Positions 22,755-31,637 of a stretch of DNA of 51,618 bases are shown here, one piece after another. A program made the position numbers and the translations under genes. The stretch lies in contig DASVTZ010000230.1 in the NCBI GenBank assembly GCA_036387335.1, positions 1-51,618 on the forward strand. The letters are read 5' to 3'. The notes beneath the pieces are model-generated. The model did not search any database and was not told where the DNA came from. It was given only the letters and a program-made list of their open reading frames with translations. The number at the start of each line of letters is the position of its first letter. Position 1 is the stretch's first letter. This DNA comes from Longimicrobium sp. Lineage in GTDB: Bacteria > Gemmatimonadota > Gemmatimonadetes > Longimicrobiales > Longimicrobiaceae.

Positions 22755-23857
22755 CGCTGCCCCGCCATCGCCAGAGCGGGCGCGCCGGCCGGGAGCGCGA
22801 GCGCCACGCGGAACCCCGCGCCCGGCGCCGTGGTGATCCGCATCTGCCCCGCATCGCCGTAGCGCGCCTCCAACCGCCCGCGCACCAGCCGCAGCCCCGC
22901 GCCCGGCGCCCGCTCCACCTGCTCCAGGATGGCGCCCGCCCCGTCATCCTCCACCGACAGCAGAAGCTGGCCGCCGTCCCGCGCCGCGCGTATGCGGATG
23001 GAGGTGGGCGCCACGCGCATCGACGCGGCGTGCTTCACCGCGTTCTCCACCAGCGGCTGCAGCACGAAGGAGGGCACGGTGCACCGCAGGGCGTCGTCAT
23101 CCACCTCGATCTCCGCGTGCAGGCGCGCGCCCAGGCGAAGCTGCTCGATCCACAGGTAGTCGCGCACGAGCTGGATCTCCTCGGTCAGCGGCACGTCGTC
23201 GGCGGCGCTGCGGCGGACGTCGCAGGTGCGGTGCAGCAGCGCGCCGAAGCGTTCGATGGCCTCCTCGGCCCGCCCGTCGCCCGCGCTCACCAGCTCCAGC
23301 AGGGAGTGCAGCGTGTTGAACATGAAGTGCGGATTGATCTGCGCGCGCAGGGCCTGCATCTCCGCGCGCGCGTGCAGCGCCTCGGCCCGCGCGGCGCGCG
23401 CCTCCTGTACGCGAAGGCGCTCGCCGACCTCGCCGACGTAGCGCACGGCCGCGATGGTCACGTACAGCAGCACGCCGGCGCCCAGCTGCCAGCGGAGCTC
23501 CTCGAAGGTGAGCGTGGCCACCCGCGCGCGCCACGCCCAAAGCGAGTCCACGACCGTGCGCAGGGCCAGCATCAGGCCGCACCACGCCAGCGAGAAGGCG
23601 ATGGCGAGCACGGCGTGGATCCCCAGGAACGCGCCCGATCCGCGGCTGCCCCAGGGGATCGCCGCGCACGCGTACACCACGCCGATGCCGGCCAGCGCGG
23701 CCGGAACGGTGTTGCTCAGGGCCAGCGTGAAGCTTCCCAGCGCGTCGCCGCCGCCGGCCATGATGGCGCCGAAGTACGCGGCGAGCATGGGGAGCCACGC
23801 CGCCGCGTACAGCGTCCAGCGGCGCCGGTCGGAGCCGGCGGAAAGTGCGTCGGTCAT
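22751..23857 (-). CDS. LytS/YehU-type sensor histidine kinase
   Basis: A 368-residue kinase. The first 140 residues hold about four membrane helices (for example LYAAAWLPMLAAYFGAIM and LGIHAVLAIAFSLAWCGLMLAL). A coiled coil then leads to the His_kinase domain RAQINPHFMFNTLHSLLELV with phospho-acceptor His177. The C-terminal HATPase has PSFVLQPLVENAVKHA and SVEDDGAGA, and the G2-like GLRLVRGRLEARYG. This subclass normally pairs with LytTR regulators, as it does here through a 4-nt overlap. No extracellular sensor domain is present, so the signal is likely sensed within the membrane. Confidence 0.93.
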   Translation of the reverse strand: MTDALSAGSDRRRWTLYAAAWLPMLAAYFGAIMAGGGDALGSFTLALSNTVPAALAGIGVVYACAAIPWGSRGSGAFLGIHAVLAIAFSLAWCGLMLALRTVVDSLWAWRARVATLTFEELRWQLGAGVLLYVTIAAVRYVGEVGERLRVQEARAARAEALHARAEMQALRAQINPHFMFNTLHSLLELVSAGDGRAEEAIERFGALLHRTCDVRRSAADDVPLTEEIQLVRDYLWIEQLRLGARLHAEIEVDDDALRCTVPSFVLQPLVENAVKHAASMRVAPTSIRIRAARDGGQLLLSVEDDGAGAILEQVERAPGAGLRLVRGRLEARYGDAGQMRITTAPGAGFRVALALPAGAPALAMAGQR

Positions 23858-23862
23858 GCGGA

Positions 23863-25233
23863 TCAGGGGGAGGGTACGCGCAGGGCCTGAGCGGCGGCTC
23901 GGAACAGCGCCGCCTCGTCCGCCGGGGGAGCCGCGACGTTGGGCTCCACACCGTTGCCTTCCAGGCGGCGGCCGGCGGCGGTGCGGTAGTCCATCGCGGG
24001 AAAACGAAGCCGCCACCCGGGCGCCACCACCACGTCGGCGGAGGAGAGCATGGCGCCCGCCGTGCGCTCGCCCACGACGACGGCGCCGCGCGCTTCCTGG
24101 AGCACGGCGGCCACCGCCTCCGCGGCGCTCCCCGTGCCCTTGTCGGTCAGCACGGCCACGCGACCCGCGTACGGCCGCTCGAGCCCGCCGCCGATGTACA
24201 GCATCGCGGCACCGCCTGCCGCCGCCACCGCCTCTGCCAGCCTTTCGCCGGGCACCGAGCCGTCGGTGGGGAGCGCGGGCACCTTCGCGGCATCCAGTGC
24301 GCCCGCGGTGCGCATCCCCCGGCTGTCGTACCCGTTGCGGACGACGAAGTAGCCGGCGGGCACGGGGGTCGCGTTCAGGTGCTGCCCCAGGCGGTAGGCC
24401 AGGTCCACGGAGCCGCCCTCGTTTCCGCGGAGGTCGATAACGATGGCCGGCAGCGCCGCCATCGCGGCGAACGCGCTGTCCATCCGCGCCACCTCGGGCA
24501 CCAGCGCCGCCCCGGACGGGTTGAAGCTCTCGATGCGGAGGTAGCCCAGCGACGGCGAAAGTACCCGCCAGCTCACGGATGGCCTGGCCGCCGGCGCGGG
24601 TGCGGCCGCCGTGCTCGGCCCCAATGGCCGCGTCAGGCGGACGGAGGGGACGAAATTCAGGTGCGAGGTGCGCAGCGCGCGAAGCAGCCCGGCGATGACC
24701 TCGTACGCCTCGGGGTCGGTGCGGGCGGCGGCGGCGCCCGGGCGTGCCTCGGCCACGAGCTGGTTCCAGTCTGCGCCGTTGTACCCGGGATCGTAGAAGC
24801 TGCGTCCGAGCACCGCCACAACACTGTCGAACACCGCCGTCCCGGTCAACGGCGCCAGCGCCTCGCGCGTCAGGCGCAAGCCCGTTGCGGCCACGGGCGC
24901 CTGGCCGGCGCCGCTCCAGGTGCCCCGCAGCGAATCGCCGCGAACCGCCACGTCCAGCGCGAACTCGCCGCCGCGCGCCGTCCCGCGGGCCACGAACCCC
25001 GAGTCCGTCCGCGTGGCCGAGGCGGGCACCACGGTCTGCGACCAGGAGAAGGCGCCGGGCGTGAGCACGCCGCCGCGCTCGTCCATCGACAGCACCGCCG
25101 TGAGCGGCTGCGGCGCCTCCACGCGCACCAGCCAGTTGCCGGCGACCTCCGGCCGCCCCTGGGCAAGGGTGTCGGACGCGAGTGCCGGGATCAGGAGCAG
25201 GGGAATCAGGAGACGGCTGCGGGTGTGCATCAT
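23863..25233 (-). CDS. secreted S41-family peptidase
   Basis: A 456-residue protein with a signal peptide (MMHTRSRLLIPLLLIPALASDTLAQ has its core in LLIPLLLIPALA). The central and C-terminal part is an S41 (C-terminal processing peptidase-like) domain: LGYLRIESFNP, AIVIDLRGNEGGSVDLAYRL, and VLTDKGTGSAAEAVAAVLQ with the catalytic Ser in TGSAAE; VVVGERTAGAM follows. No PDZ domain is obvious; instead residues about 30-130 form an N-terminal beta-rich region. It ends 5 nt before the sensor-kinase start, so the three genes are probably one operon. A double Met allows starts at 25233 or 25230. Confidence 0.9.
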   Translation of the reverse strand: MMHTRSRLLIPLLLIPALASDTLAQGRPEVAGNWLVRVEAPQPLTAVLSMDERGGVLTPGAFSWSQTVVPASATRTDSGFVARGTARGGEFALDVAVRGDSLRGTWSGAGQAPVAATGLRLTREALAPLTGTAVFDSVVAVLGRSFYDPGYNGADWNQLVAEARPGAAAARTDPEAYEVIAGLLRALRTSHLNFVPSVRLTRPLGPSTAAAPAPAARPSVSWRVLSPSLGYLRIESFNPSGAALVPEVARMDSAFAAMAALPAIVIDLRGNEGGSVDLAYRLGQHLNATPVPAGYFVVRNGYDSRGMRTAGALDAAKVPALPTDGSVPGERLAEAVAAAGGAAMLYIGGGLERPYAGRVAVLTDKGTGSAAEAVAAVLQEARGAVVVGERTAGAMLSSADVVVAPGWRLRFPAMDYRTAAGRRLEGNGVEPNVAAPPADEAALFRAAAQALRVPSP

Positions 25234-25391
25234 CGCTCAGACGGTTGCTGGGAACGGAACAGCCACGTGCGACAACAGTGGCGTTTCCCCGCAACTTGCC
25301 CAAGCGTCGTTCGCCCAACCGGCCGGCTACGCGCCCGACCGGGCCGTATCGTCGTCGGATGGCGGGCCCCTCACCTCCGTTTGTCCCAGGA

Positions 25392-26330
25392 TCAGGACGG
25401 ATCAGCGCGGACGGTGCCCGCCCAGGTACCCTGCGCGAAGAGCGTGTCGCCGGGGTCGTCGGTGACACGGAACCAGCGCTGGCCTTCGGCTTCGCCCACC
25501 CAGAGGCGGGCGTGGGCCGGGAGCGGGAGCGGGGCGCGGAAGGCGATGCGCATGCGGCGGAGCGCGGTGGGGTCGCCGCCCAGCGGACCTTCGACGAGGG
25601 CGTGCGCCGCCATCGCCGCCGTGCAGAAGCCGTGCAGGATGGGGCGCTTGAAGCCGAACGGCCGCGCCGTCCACCCCCAGAGGTGGATCGGGTTGTAGTC
25701 GCCCGAGGCGCGCGCGTGCCGCCGGCCGGCACCGCCGCCCAGCACCCAGCTCGCGAGCGGCTCCCACGTCTGCGGCCCCTCCGCCGCGGGGTCGCGCCGG
25801 GGCGGGTCGCCGGTGCGGGGTTGCCGCGGCGCGCGCGTGCGGGCCAGGAAGATGGCGGTGCTCTGGGAGCATAGCTGGCCGGTGGCTGTCCAGTTGCGCG
25901 CGGTTACCGTCAGCCGTAGCCCACGGCTCACCTGCTCGGCGCGCTCCAGCTCCACGCGGCAGCGCACCGTGTCGTCAAGGCGGATGGGGCGCAGGCAGAG
26001 GATCTCGCTCTCCAGGTGCACCACGCCGCCCACCGGGAGCGGTCGGTCCAACCCGGCGAAGAGCTCCAGGCACCGCTCCGTCTCCCAGGTCGTGGGGAAG
26101 AGCGGGGGAAGCGGCGCGCCATCGCCCTTGAACGCGGCGATGTCCGCTCCCTCGGTGGCGCGGAGGTAGCGCTCCACCGACGCCGCATCCGCAAACACCC
26201 CGGTGCGCTCCACGGCCGGTTTGCGGCGCGGCGCCTCCAGCGGCAGCTCCGGTTCGTTGCGCGCCATCAACCCGCGCACGGCCAGCCGCAGCGCCGAGCC
26301 GAGTTGGGAAGCAGAGCTCAAGATCGGCAT
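25392..26330 (-). CDS. MaoC-like dehydratase domain protein
   Basis: A 312-residue double hot-dog protein. The C-terminal half carries the R-hydratase motif ASGDYNPIHLWGWTARPFGFKRPILHG (Asp and His of the catalytic dyad in DxNPIH), followed by MRIAFRAPLPLPAHARLWV. The N-terminal half is the degenerate hot-dog typical of fungal/bacterial MaoC pairs (VHLESEILCLRPIRLDDTVRC). Such enzymes hydrate trans-2-enoyl-CoA in beta-oxidation or polyhydroxyalkanoate supply, or act in fatty-acid synthesis. Length fits a two-domain MFE2-like hydratase. No fatty-acid genes are adjacent. Confidence 0.88.
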   Translation of the reverse strand: MPILSSASQLGSALRLAVRGLMARNEPELPLEAPRRKPAVERTGVFADAASVERYLRATEGADIAAFKGDGAPLPPLFPTTWETERCLELFAGLDRPLPVGGVVHLESEILCLRPIRLDDTVRCRVELERAEQVSRGLRLTVTARNWTATGQLCSQSTAIFLARTRAPRQPRTGDPPRRDPAAEGPQTWEPLASWVLGGGAGRRHARASGDYNPIHLWGWTARPFGFKRPILHGFCTAAMAAHALVEGPLGGDPTALRRMRIAFRAPLPLPAHARLWVGEAEGQRWFRVTDDPGDTLFAQGTWAGTVRADPS

Positions 26331-26440
26331 CGTGGATCGGGCCTGTGCAGGTACAGGACCGCCTTGATCGTAGAATAGCGCGCGGTTACAGAATCGAGCC
26401 CATCCACCTGCCCCTCCGTTGCAGTATTTGCATAGATCAA
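26318..26440 (-). pseudogene. possible truncated VapC/PIN toxin remnant
   Basis: A 40-codon frame starts with TTG at 26440, overlapping the TGA of the antitoxin-like gene by 4 nt (TTGA), the arrangement usual for toxin-antitoxin pairs. Its first residues MIYANTAT resemble the N-terminus of PIN-domain toxins (consensus MIYLDTSA) but the Asp is missing and similarity stops after eight residues. The rest resembles nothing I know and it ends within the MaoC gene start. Read as a decayed toxin; very tentative. Confidence 0.3.
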
Positions 26441-26622
26441 CGTTCCCAGGGGTCCTGCGGGAAGACAGGATCGGCCAACTGGGATCGAGCCTCTTCGATG
26501 TCCCATTCGAAGCTGTCGATGTCGTCTTGCGACAGATGTGGAAGGGACGCGTAAAGTTCCCGCAAATCCTCCAGGGTACATCCGCGGGGCAGAGGCCGGG
26601 GGTCGGCGTCTCGATCAGGCAT
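26437..26622 (-). CDS. small acidic antitoxin-like protein
   Basis: A 61-residue acidic protein, MPDRDADPRPLPRGCTLEDL at its start, then SQDDIDSFEWDIEEARSQL and a Pro-rich end DPVFPQDPWER. Short proteins of this style with a W-D-x-E-E-A-R helix are common first genes of VapBC-type modules. The start at 26622 is chosen because AAGGAG lies 9 nt before it; the nearer ATG at 26631 overlaps that Shine-Dalgarno. The downstream partner appears to be lost (see 26318-26440). Confidence 0.6.
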   Translation of the reverse strand: MPDRDADPRPLPRGCTLEDLRELYASLPHLSQDDIDSFEWDIEEARSQLADPVFPQDPWER

Positions 26623-26675
26623 CGGACTCATCTCCTTTTTTCTGATCAGCAGAAAATGCAGGCGCCAGGGTCGAA

Positions 26676-27080
26676 TCAGCCCGCTGCAGCTATCACCTGC
26701 ACGGCCACGGTCCTCTCGCGCGGCCCGTCCCACTCGCACAGGTAGATGCCCTGCCAGCGGCCGAGGAGGGGGCGGCCGTCGTGGACGATCAGGGTCAGCG
26801 ACGGGCCGAAGAGGGAGGTCTTTACGTGGCTGTCGCTGTTCCCCTCCGCGTGTCGGTAGTACGGCTCGGTGGCGGGGACGATCTCGTCCATCTTGCGCAG
26901 GACGTCGTGCACCACGTCGGGGTCGGCGTTCTCGTTGACGGTCAGGGCGGCGGTCGTGTGGAGGCTCTGCACGACGACGATCCCCTCGCGCACGCCGGTG
27001 CGGCGAACGGCTGCTTTCACCTGCCCGGTGATCTCGACCAGCGCGTTGCGGTCGCCGGTGCGGACGCGGATCTCTTCCAT
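26676..27080 (-). CDS. YjbQ/UPF0047 family protein
   Basis: A 134-residue protein of the UPF0047 family (YjbQ; some members have weak thiamin-phosphate synthase activity). The family residues are plain: VVQSLHTTAALTVNENADPDV, then HAEGNSDSHVKTSLFGPS and LGRWQGIYLCEWDGPRERTV (each shown in part). The His and Glu of HTTA, NEN, HxEGNSxSH form the conserved metal-like site. The Met at 27080 (MEEIRVRTG) aligns with the family start; the frame is open to 27119, which would overlap the upstream gene's stop. Confidence 0.9.
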   Translation of the reverse strand: MEEIRVRTGDRNALVEITGQVKAAVRRTGVREGIVVVQSLHTTAALTVNENADPDVVHDVLRKMDEIVPATEPYYRHAEGNSDSHVKTSLFGPSLTLIVHDGRPLLGRWQGIYLCEWDGPRERTVAVQVIAAAG

Positions 27081-27106
27081 TTGCTTTACGTGGATGCGAA
27101 GGGGGC

Positions 27107-27730
27107 CTACTCCGGCCACACCTCGGGGTCGTCGAGCACCTTGTACCCGCCGCGCTTCCAGGCCTGGTCGGTGGGCTCGGCGAACCAGACGGGCTGCCCG
27201 GCGGAGGTCACGTATCCCAGCAGGTCGTTGGACGGCGTCACGATGAACCCGACCGCTGCGCCGTCCCCGAGGCTCAGGAACAGCTCTCGGGCCACCGCGA
27301 AGTCCATCTGCCGCACCGGCTCCGCCTGCACGCGCTGGGCATCAGGCCCAAGGATCACGCGAGTGTCGATGCGGGCGTCCACCATCCACTTGGCGAAGTG
27401 GGCGACCGGCACCCGGTTCTCGGCGTCGTCAGGGCCCTCGTTGGCGTCCCAGACCTTCCTCCACATGCGCCGCCCCGCGATCCGGCCCACGAAGACCATG
27501 GGATCCCCCGCCGTGGTCGGGCGGATGACGACGCCGTAGAACAGGCCCGCGAGAAGGCCCAGCGCCACGCCGACAGGGGGCGCGAAGGGAAGCGTCACGA
27601 GCGCGGCGCCGCCGATTACCATGCCGGTACGCCGAAGGGTGGGGAGCGCCGCCCGGGTCCGCGCCCGCGCCTCGCCGGCGATGGCGCTCCAGTCCGCGTC
27701 GATGGGTTCCGATCGGTCGTGTGGATCCAT
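27107..27730 (-). CDS. hypothetical membrane protein
   Basis: A 207-residue protein I do not recognise. A single strongly hydrophobic region, MVIGGAALVTLPFAPPVGVA continuing to about residue 70, probably makes two closely spaced membrane helices. The N-terminal 35 residues are polar and the C-terminal 135 residues look like a soluble domain, with GFIVTPSNDLLGYVTSAGQ. It lies upstream of the YjbQ gene with a 26-nt gap, so the two may be co-transcribed. Confidence 0.7.
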   Translation of the reverse strand: MDPHDRSEPIDADWSAIAGEARARTRAALPTLRRTGMVIGGAALVTLPFAPPVGVALGLLAGLFYGVVIRPTTAGDPMVFVGRIAGRRMWRKVWDANEGPDDAENRVPVAHFAKWMVDARIDTRVILGPDAQRVQAEPVRQMDFAVARELFLSLGDGAAVGFIVTPSNDLLGYVTSAGQPVWFAEPTDQAWKRGGYKVLDDPEVWPE

Positions 27731-27771
27731 TCGCAGGCTCCCGAGGCACGAGGACGCCGGTGCGCAGCCGG

Positions 27772-28185
27772 TCAGTTCATCATGGGATCGCTGGCCGTGG
27801 CCTGCACCAGGAACGGGGTGTCGTACGGCTCCGCGCCGCCGATGCTCACGGAGAAGCGGTACATCCCCTCTGCGGGAAACTGCACGCCAACCATCGAAAA
27901 GACCTGGTTGGCGGTGGCGAACTCGCCCGGCGGGACGGCGGGCGCCATGATCTCGCCGACCGCCTCGAACATCGCGGTGCCGTCCTGGTCCAGCAGGCGC
28001 ACCTCGACGGGGAAGGTGCGCCCCGCGTCGCCGAACTCCATCTGCACGCGGAAGGCGAAAACCATCCGCGGGTGGACCACGGGGAAGTTCGCCGCGTTGA
28101 TGCGGTCGAAGATGCCCAGCACGTTCAGCTTCCCTTCCTGCGACACGTTGGCTTCATCCGCCAGGAAGGCGAGAGAGATGTTCAT
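27772..28185 (-). CDS. small beta-rich protein, DUF6941-like
   Basis: A 137-residue protein beginning MNISLAFLADEANVSQEGKL, followed by NVLGIFDRINAANFPVVHPR. Short proteins with this opening are common in Actinobacteria, Gemmatimonadota and others and are usually labelled DUF6941; that label is from memory. The pattern of strands (VQMEFGDAGRTFPVEVRLLD, YRFSVSIGG) suggests an all-beta sandwich. Function unknown. Its ATG overlaps the stop of the lipoprotein gene upstream (ATGA, 28182-28185). Confidence 0.75.
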   Translation of the reverse strand: MNISLAFLADEANVSQEGKLNVLGIFDRINAANFPVVHPRMVFAFRVQMEFGDAGRTFPVEVRLLDQDGTAMFEAVGEIMAPAVPPGEFATANQVFSMVGVQFPAEGMYRFSVSIGGAEPYDTPFLVQATASDPMMN

Positions 28186-29210
28186 CGGGTCCCTTCCGGC
28201 CGCGCCGGGCATGGAGTGTCTTTTCCGTGGATCCAGAGCGACGCCACCTTTACCTCGTCGCGCAGCGAGTCGGGCTGCGCGACTGCACCCACTGTATCCG
28301 CAGGGGCCAGGCCGAAGCTGACCCCCGGCGCGTTCGGCGACCAGAGCGCGAGGCGCCCTTCGCCCAGCATCGCACAGAGCCGGCCGTAGCGGCTGCGCAG
28401 GTCGCCCAGCGTGGAGCCGATCCCCACGCCCACCGCCGTGCGCACCTCGGGCGAGACCGCCACGATGCGCACCACGCTGTCTCCCGCGAGCTGCGCCACC
28501 ACCGCGCGACCGGCCAGCGAGACGAGGAGCCCCTTCTCCGCCGTCCCCTCGGCCTGCCAGGCGGTGTCGCGGGCCTCGGGGCAGGCGGCGCGGAGGGCGG
28601 CGCCCGTCATCCCCAGCCGCACCGGGCCGATGCCGTAGCGCTGCGCCGGCGACGATCCCGCCGTCGCGCACCCGCCCGCCGCCCGCTCGGAGCCAGGACG
28701 GATGCGAATGGTGTCCTGCCGCGGAGGGGCGAGCGGCGCCCCCGCGCGCGAAAGGAGGGCCACTCGCACCGGATACACCGGCGTCGTCGCGGCGGCACCC
28801 GCGGGAGCGGGCGGCGTGCGGACGGCTTGGCGCACCTCGATCGCGGCCCCCTGCGCCACCGTCCCCAGCTCCCAGGTGACGCGCGTCTCGCCGCCGGCAG
28901 AGTCGATGGCGGGAGCGCCCGGCGTGCCTGCCGGCGCCGCGACAGCACCCATCGCCCCCTGCATCACCAGCTGGATGCGCGCGCCCTCGAGCGCCGTGGC
29001 GGTGCGGTTGGCGAGGGCGACGACGATCGTGTCCTCCTGGTTCCACCCCATCGGCTCTGGGACGGCGAGCGTGACCACGGCCCCGGGCGCGCTGGTCGTG
29101 TCCACCACCGTCTGCACCTCGGGCGCGTCCGTGCGGTCGCCGCGGCACGCCGCCAGGGCCAGCGCCATCGCCATCATCGACCCGAATGCCCTGCCCATCC
29201 GTCGCCTCAT
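28182..29210 (-). CDS. lipoprotein of unknown function
   Basis: A 342-residue protein with a lipoprotein signal (MRRRMGRAFGSMMAMALALAAC, cut here at the lipobox Cys). Residues about 45-165 look like an immunoglobulin-like beta domain (VVTLAVPEPMGWNQEDTIVV, IQLVMQG, VTWELGTV). A second part from about 190 has YGIGPVRLGMTGAALRAACP and IGSTLGDLRSRYGRL, a pattern seen in repeats of unnamed periplasmic proteins. A divergent promoter region of 131 nt separates it from the LOG gene. Confidence 0.75.
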   Translation of the reverse strand: MRRRMGRAFGSMMAMALALAACRGDRTDAPEVQTVVDTTSAPGAVVTLAVPEPMGWNQEDTIVVALANRTATALEGARIQLVMQGAMGAVAAPAGTPGAPAIDSAGGETRVTWELGTVAQGAAIEVRQAVRTPPAPAGAAATTPVYPVRVALLSRAGAPLAPPRQDTIRIRPGSERAAGGCATAGSSPAQRYGIGPVRLGMTGAALRAACPEARDTAWQAEGTAEKGLLVSLAGRAVVAQLAGDSVVRIVAVSPEVRTAVGVGIGSTLGDLRSRYGRLCAMLGEGRLALWSPNAPGVSFGLAPADTVGAVAQPDSLRDEVKVASLWIHGKDTPCPARPEGTR

Positions 29211-29341
29211 CCGGTCTCGCGCGTGTGGGAAAGATGCGCCGGCCGCGGACGCGGTTTTGCGTGGCGGCGGCCCGGCTCTATTTTGTCGTGCGCGCCGCTC
29301 CGGCGCGAGGGCGGCGCGTTCACCACTGCCACACCGGTACG

Positions 29342-30148
29342 ATGGCCCAGGTCAACCAGGACAACCCCACGCTCAACCGCGCGGCGCGCACCGGCACCCC
29401 CACCGAGGACGAGCGGCTGCTGGAGTCGCCCGCCCAGGCGCCGGCGCGGGCGGGCGACTTCGTGCACACGGATCCGTGGCGGGTGTTCCGCATCATGGGC
29501 GAGTTCGTGGAGGGGTTCGACGCGCTGGCCAACCTGGGCCCCGCCGTCACCATCTTCGGCAGCGCGCGGGTGAAGCCGGACCACGAGCAGTACGCGCTGG
29601 CCCGGGAGACGGCGCGGCTGCTGGGCGAGGCGAGCTTCACCATCATCACCGGCGGCGGGCCGGGGATCATGGAGGCGGCCAACGCCGGGGCGCGCGACGC
29701 GAAGGTGATGTCGGTGGGGTGCAACATCGAGCTCCCCTTCGAGCAGCACGTGAACCCGTACGTGGACGTTGCCATCAACTTCCGCTACTTCTTCGTCCGC
29801 AAGACGATGTTCGTCAAGTACGCGGAGGCGTTCGTCATCTTCCCTGGCGGCTTCGGCACGCTGGACGAGCTGTTCGAGGCGCTGACTCTGATCCAGACCC
29901 GCAAGGTCCGCGATTTCCCGGTGATCCTCTTCGGCCGCTCCTACTGGCAGGGTCTTCTCGATTGGATCCACGGGACCCTCCTCGCCGAGGGCAAGATCTC
30001 GCCCGACGACCTCAAGCTGATGGTCGTCACCGACTCGCCCGAAGAGGTCGCGCGCATCATCGTCGACTGCCACGAACGCAACTGCGCGGCCGCGGAGGAG
30101 AAGAGCGTGCGGGAGGAGGTTGGGGTGAGGAGCGGGCCCGGCGGTTGA
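29342..30148 (+). CDS. LOG family protein (nucleotide 5'-monophosphate phosphoribohydrolase)
   Basis: A 268-residue protein with the LOG/TIGR00730 core at about 70-240: VTIFGSARV, then GGGPGIMEAANAGARDA and PGGFGTLDELFEALTL, the last being the PGGxGTxxE catalytic motif. Family enzymes release the base from nucleoside monophosphates; plant homologues activate cytokinins, bacterial ones act in nucleotide salvage. The N-terminal 65 residues are an extension relative to the core. The stop TGA lies inside a GCGGTTGAAACCGC palindrome that starts a repeat block, so the last residues come from repeat sequence. Confidence 0.9.
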   Translation: MAQVNQDNPTLNRAARTGTPTEDERLLESPAQAPARAGDFVHTDPWRVFRIMGEFVEGFDALANLGPAVTIFGSARVKPDHEQYALARETARLLGEASFTIITGGGPGIMEAANAGARDAKVMSVGCNIELPFEQHVNPYVDVAINFRYFFVRKTMFVKYAEAFVIFPGGFGTLDELFEALTLIQTRKVRDFPVILFGRSYWQGLLDWIHGTLLAEGKISPDDLKLMVVTDSPEEVARIIVDCHERNCAAAEEKSVREEVGVRSGPGG

Positions 30149-30360
30149 AACCGCTGCAACAACTGCGGGAAGCCTGCCTTCGCAGGCTCCGGGGCCGGTT
30201 GGGTGATTCACCCCGGGCATCGCGCCGCCGGGGGCTGAAGCCCCCGGCTGAAACCACGCGAAGGCGGCTGAAGCCGGCTAGAGAGACGTGATATGGACCC
30301 CGAGTCCGCGAAGGCGGACTTTGTGCTGTTGTTGACGCGAGTTCACTCGCCACGAAATCC
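30141..30360. repeat. palindromic intergenic repeat cluster
   Basis: Starts with GCGGTTGAAACCGC at 30141-30154, which includes the LOG stop codon. Further palindromic pieces follow: GCCTGCCTTCGCAGGC, CCGGGGGCTGAAGCCCCCGG, GGCGGCTGAAGCCGGCT and AGTCCGCGAAGGCGGACT. Similar short pieces (AGTCCGCCTGCGCGGA) appear in the 12.8-kb element. No gene lies between LOG and the downstream gene. Confidence 0.8.
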
Positions 30361-30382
30361 AAACACCAGGCGATTCTCAGAC

Positions 30383-31543
30383 ATGTCGAAGAGCAAGTTC
30401 CTGAGCGGCAAGCGCATCGAGCCCACGCGGATCGGGCCGGGGCTGAGCGTGTCCGAGCTGGTGGACGGGACGTTCCAGGCGTACAACGCGGCGCGTCTCA
30501 GAGAAGGGTGCCACCTCCTCACGAAGAAGATGCTGGACGACGACGTCACCGTCGGGCTGACGATGACGGGGGCGCTGACGCCGGCGGGGCTCGGGATGAG
30601 CTCCGTGATCCCGCTGATCGAGGCCGGGTTCGTCGACTGGATCATCTCCACCGGCGCCAACCTGTACCACGACACGCACTTCGGCATCGGGCTGGAGCTG
30701 CGTCAGGGAAGCGCGCAGATCTCCGACACCGTGCTGCGCGAGGAGGAGGTCGTACGCATCTACGACATCTTCTTCGACTACTCGGTGCTGCTGGACACCG
30801 ACGCCTTCTTCCGCCAGATCATCACCGGCCCCGAGTTCCAGCGCCCCATGTCGTCGGCCGAGTTCCACTACCTGTGCGGAAAGTACGTCGCCGCGCGCGA
30901 GGAGGAGCTGGGGATCGGGCGCAAGTCGCTGCTGGCGGCGGCGTACGAGCACGCGGTGCCCATCTACACCTCGTCCCCGGGCGATTCGTCGATCGGGATG
31001 AACGTGGCGGCCAAGGCGCTGCAGGGAAACAAGCTGATGTTCGACGTGAACGCGGACGTCAACGAGACCGCGTCCATCGTGCTGGACGCCAAGCGCGGCG
31101 GCGGCAAGTCGGCGATCTGGATCCTGGGCGGCGGGAGTCCCAAGAACTTCGCTCTGCAGACGGAGCCGCAGATCCAGGAGGTGATGGGGATCGACGAGCG
31201 CGGCCACGACTACTTCCTCCAGATCACCGACGCGCGCCCCGACACCGGCGGCCTCTCCGGCGCCACCCCCGCCGAGGCCGTGTCCTGGGGCAAGATCGAC
31301 CCCGACCGCCTTCCCGACGCGGTCGTGTGCTACATCGACTCCACGGTGGCGCTCCCCATCCTGGCCGCATACGCGCTCGACCAGCACGCGCCGCGCACCC
31401 CCAAGCGCCTCTTCGACCGCCGCGAGGAGATGATGCAGCGCATTCGCGACGAGTACCAAAAGTCCTCGCGCAACGAGGCCGCCCAGGAGACCGCGCGCGA
31501 GCACGCCGTGCACGAAGGCAGCATGCTGGACCGGGACCGGTAG
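30383..31543 (+). CDS. deoxyhypusine synthase family protein
   Basis: A 386-residue protein with the full deoxyhypusine-synthase fold signature: [21 protein letters not shown], and [24 protein letters not shown] (here in parts) with Lys304 at the position of the catalytic enzyme-imine Lys. NAD-binding segments such as [18 protein letters not shown] are present. Eukaryotic and archaeal DHS modify eIF5A with spermidine; bacteria lack eIF5A, and bacterial homologues characterised so far act in polyamine synthesis (homospermidine/spermidine type). The C-terminal 40 residues form a charged extension. Its start follows the repeat cluster with no good Shine-Dalgarno. Confidence 0.9.
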   Translation: MSKSKFLSGKRIEPTRIGPGLSVSELVDGTFQAYNAARLREGCHLLTKKMLDDDVTVGLTMTGALTPAGLGMSSVIPLIEAGFVDWIISTGANLYHDTHFGIGLELRQGSAQISDTVLREEEVVRIYDIFFDYSVLLDTDAFFRQIITGPEFQRPMSSAEFHYLCGKYVAAREEELGIGRKSLLAAAYEHAVPIYTSSPGDSSIGMNVAAKALQGNKLMFDVNADVNETASIVLDAKRGGGKSAIWILGGGSPKNFALQTEPQIQEVMGIDERGHDYFLQITDARPDTGGLSGATPAEAVSWGKIDPDRLPDAVVCYIDSTVALPILAAYALDQHAPRTPKRLFDRREEMMQRIRDEYQKSSRNEAAQETAREHAVHEGSMLDRDR

Positions 31544-31637
31544 GCGGCTCGAGACGGAGTGCCGCACTCGTGGATTGCCAGGGCGTCACTCCTCTCAACC
31601 GCTCCCCTCGCCGATGGCAACGCCATCTGAGCCACGG

